A stretch of 7,807 bases of DNA from Candidatus Bathyarchaeota archaeon (lineage in GTDB: Archaea; Thermoproteota; Bathyarchaeia; 40CM-2-53-6), in contig VBBE01000122.1 of assembly GCA_005884605.1 (NCBI GenBank), positions 1 to 7,807 on the forward strand, given 5' to 3'. The notes under the pieces were generated by a model. The model did no database searches and had not been told where the DNA came from. It worked only from the letters and a program-made list of their open reading frames with translations. This document shows, piece by piece, positions 6,648 to 7,807 of this stretch. The position numbers and the translations under genes were made by a program. The number at the start of each line of letters is the position of its first letter. Positions within the stretch are counted from its first letter, which is position 1.

Positions 6648-6767
6648 CTGGCCGAGTCTTACTTCAGCGTCTTCCTTAGTCGTCACTCTCGAACACAAGG
6701 ACTCTGCAAAAGTTATAGGAATTTCTTGTCGAGACGCTCTTCCTGTCTGGATGGGATTCCGGGCTTG

Positions 6768-6773
6768 TTTTTT
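6768..6773 (+). terminator. T-tract terminator candidate for the plus-strand operon
   Basis: A run of six T (and a run of five at 6805-6809) lies about 145-185 nt past the GTPase stop on the plus strand. T-runs like these are typical archaeal termination signals. The minus strand of this spacer has no comparable run for S24e. Confidence 0.3.
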
Positions 6774-6934
6774 CGAGACGGGTGCGTTATCGGCTTGTCT
6801 GGCCTTTTTCGATCCCCGTGTTTTCCCCTGGGAATCAGCGTGGAAGATCATGTTCTAGAAATGGCGGGCTTTGATTCGAGATTAGGGCTGATAATGGGGG
6901 ATTTCCCGAGATAGCCTTCTGCGGAGAAACCGTC

Positions 6935-7483
6935 CTAGGCTTTCGGTTTGGCGTCGGGCTTCGCAGGAGGCTTAGCGGCCGGTTTTGATTCCGGCTTGGC
7001 AGCAGGCTTCCCTTCGGGTTTCGCGGGAGTCTTGGTCTCGGCTGGGGCCGGTTTTGATTCCTTGGCAGGCGCCGGTTTAGACTCCTTTGCCGGAGCCGGG
7101 GCTGGTTTAGCAGGCTCAGCTTTCTTTTCCGGAGCCGCTGGCTTAGGCGCCGCAGCAGCAGGCTTCTCATCCTCTGCTCCCTTCTTCTTCGAGACTCTCT
7201 GATCCTTCGGAAGATTTCTGTTCTTTATGTAAGCTGGAACCATCTTGTCGGCAATCTTCGAATCACCATATATTTCGACCTGGCAGACAGCCGATGATCC
7301 TCCTGTCCTGGTCTGGACGCTTCGAACATAGACCTTGTCCTGTTGAGTCTTGAAGTGATCGGAGGCGATCTTTCGAATGGCCAGACGGTCAGGAGTCCCG
7401 GAACCTTCATGGTGGACGATCAGCTTTGCGTCCTTTCGGCCTAGAAGCGGGTTAACGTGTTCGGCGATTATCTCGACGCTCAA
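6935..7483 (-). CDS. rps24e: Small-subunit ribosomal protein S24e with long A/P/K-rich tail
   Basis: The first 95 or so of 182 residues are ribosomal protein S24e: an N-terminal strand with NPLLGRKD (residues 11-18), HHEGSGTPDR (24-33), then VYVRSVQTRTGGSSAVCQVEIYGD and PAYIKNRNLP. That core is close to the usual full length of archaeal S24e. From residue 108 to the end, 75 residues contain only P, A, K, E, S, T, G and D, with a tandem PAPAKESK repeat and later xAKPxxKP units. The tail is surely disordered and is strongly basic, so RNA contact is plausible. The start is TTG (7481-7483), supported by GGAGG 7 nt upstream and by a TTGA overlap with the stop of S6e, which indicates coupled translation. 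The tail reads cleanly to a TAG stop in the same frame as the core, so it is not an obvious frameshift product. Confidence 0.92.
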   Translation of the reverse strand: MSVEIIAEHVNPLLGRKDAKLIVHHEGSGTPDRLAIRKIASDHFKTQQDKVYVRSVQTRTGGSSAVCQVEIYGDSKIADKMVPAYIKNRNLPKDQRVSKKKGAEDEKPAAAAPKPAAPEKKAEPAKPAPAPAKESKPAPAKESKPAPAETKTPAKPEGKPAAKPESKPAAKPPAKPDAKPKA

Positions 7484-7807
7484 CTCTTAGCCTCCACCGG
7501 CTTCGATGTTGCGTCTCCGATAACCACGCTGTTGACTTGGAGAGTATCTTCACCAACCATGCGCCCGCGAACAAGCTTCCTTCTTCTTTCCCCGCGGTCG
7601 TTTGGTTTGAAGCCTACTCCGCCGGAGAGAATTGCTCTCTTCTTGGCCCCTCCCTGAATGTCGAAACGCATTGGGATCCCGTCCTTGTCAGTGCCACCTG
7701 TGATCTTGAGCTTCATGTTTCCAATACCGAGAAGCTTACCGTCAACCTCATCCCCGATCGATTTTCCGACAAGCGCCTGTGCCTTCGCTCCCTCGATTGT
7801 TGCGGCT
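7480..7807 (-). CDS. rps6e: Small-subunit ribosomal protein S6e (5' end outside the window)
   Basis: The C-terminal 108 codons of S6e are present and the frame runs off the window edge, so the N-terminus is missing. Family landmarks are EGAKAQALVGKSIGDEVDG, the core MKLKITGGTDKDGIPMRFD, AILSGGVGFKP and the basic GERRRKLVRG, which binds 16S rRNA in this family, followed by DTLQVNSVVIGD. The internal ATG at 7716 is not the start: the codons before it continue the conserved sequence. The protein ends shortly after the archaeal core, lacking the long phosphorylated tail of eukaryotic S6. Its TGA overlaps the TTG of S24e by 4 nt, so the two are co-translated from one message. Confidence 0.93.
   Translation of the reverse strand, partial: AATIEGAKAQALVGKSIGDEVDGKLLGIGNMKLKITGGTDKDGIPMRFDIQGGAKKRAILSGGVGFKPNDRGERRRKLVRGRMVGEDTLQVNSVVIGDATSKPVEAKS
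7491..7495 (-). promoter_or_regulatory. Shine-Dalgarno site of S24e
   Basis: GGAGG on the minus strand, 7 nt before the TTG at 7483 and within the last codons of S6e. It confirms the non-AUG start of S24e. Confidence 0.75.

Larger units (their letters stand above)
6625..6934. other. Convergent spacer with no confident gene
   Basis: This 310-bp stretch lies between the converging GTPase and S24e genes. Open frames of 62 and 94 codons exist on the two strands but show no recognisable motif, no good ribosome-binding site, and one of them intrudes into the GTPase gene. I looked for tRNA-like T-loops and found none that pair. It most likely holds the transcript ends of both flanking units. Confidence 0.5.

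Noticed and set aside
6660..6720. tRNA-like TTCGAG on the minus strand of the spacer
   Set aside because: The flanking bases do not form a 5-bp T-arm stem and no acceptor or anticodon arms could be found around it.
6567..6851. Minus-strand frame of 94 codons in the convergent spacer
   Set aside because: No recognisable motif, no good ribosome-binding site, and it overlaps the conserved end of the GTPase gene on the other strand.
6726..6914. Plus-strand frame of 62 codons in the convergent spacer
   Set aside because: No ribosome-binding site, no motif, and it contains the candidate T-tract terminators.
6948..7202. Plus-strand frame rich in Gly/Ala (84 residues) opposite S24e
   Set aside because: It is the antisense reading of the S24e proline/alanine/lysine tail; low-complexity DNA leaves several frames open by composition alone.

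Overview
The window reads as a piece of an archaeal chromosome. It carries archaeal/eukaryotic-type ribosomal proteins (L15e, S6e, S24e), isopentenyl phosphate kinase (the archaeal mevalonate-pathway variant), a type I prenyl diphosphate synthase of the kind that makes archaeal lipid precursors, an F420-dependent NADP reductase and an archaeal-type YchF-family GTPase. A TACK-group archaeon, perhaps Bathyarchaeia-like or a relative of Thaumarchaeota, is my best guess. That rests on remembered family resemblance, not a search.

Layout. Positions 89-1095 (minus): a small winged-helix protein followed by a single-domain KaiC-like ATPase, joined by a TAATG stop/start overlap, with a T-tract terminator candidate just downstream. 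Positions 1174-2004 (plus): isopentenyl phosphate kinase, divergent from the regulator pair. Positions 1967-3513 (minus): ribosomal protein L15e, then the prenyl diphosphate synthase, whose 3' end overlaps the kinase gene tail to tail by 38 bp. Positions 3637-6624 (plus): NAD(P)-malic enzyme, F420H2:NADP oxidoreductase and YchF-like GTPase, closely packed and probably one operon. Positions 6625-6934: convergent spacer with no confident gene. Positions 6935-7807 (minus): S6e (cut by the window edge), then S24e, overlapping by 4 nt.

How the genes fit together. Isopentenyl phosphate kinase makes the C5 diphosphate that the prenyl synthase elongates for membrane lipids. Malic enzyme reduces NAD(P)+ while decarboxylating malate, and the next gene exchanges hydride between NADPH and F420, so the pair could link central carbon to the F420 pool. 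The ribosomal genes and the GTPase belong to translation.

Most of the window is core metabolism and translation; I see no mobile element, CRISPR array, tRNA or rRNA. The points most worth a second look are: the F420 reductase has no canonical start codon ahead of its nucleotide-binding motif (an ACG sits where the AUG should be); the YchF-like GTPase seems to lack about 50 residues before its NKxD motif; S24e carries a 75-residue tail built only from P, A, K, E, S, T, G and D; L15e is short; and non-AUG starts are common.
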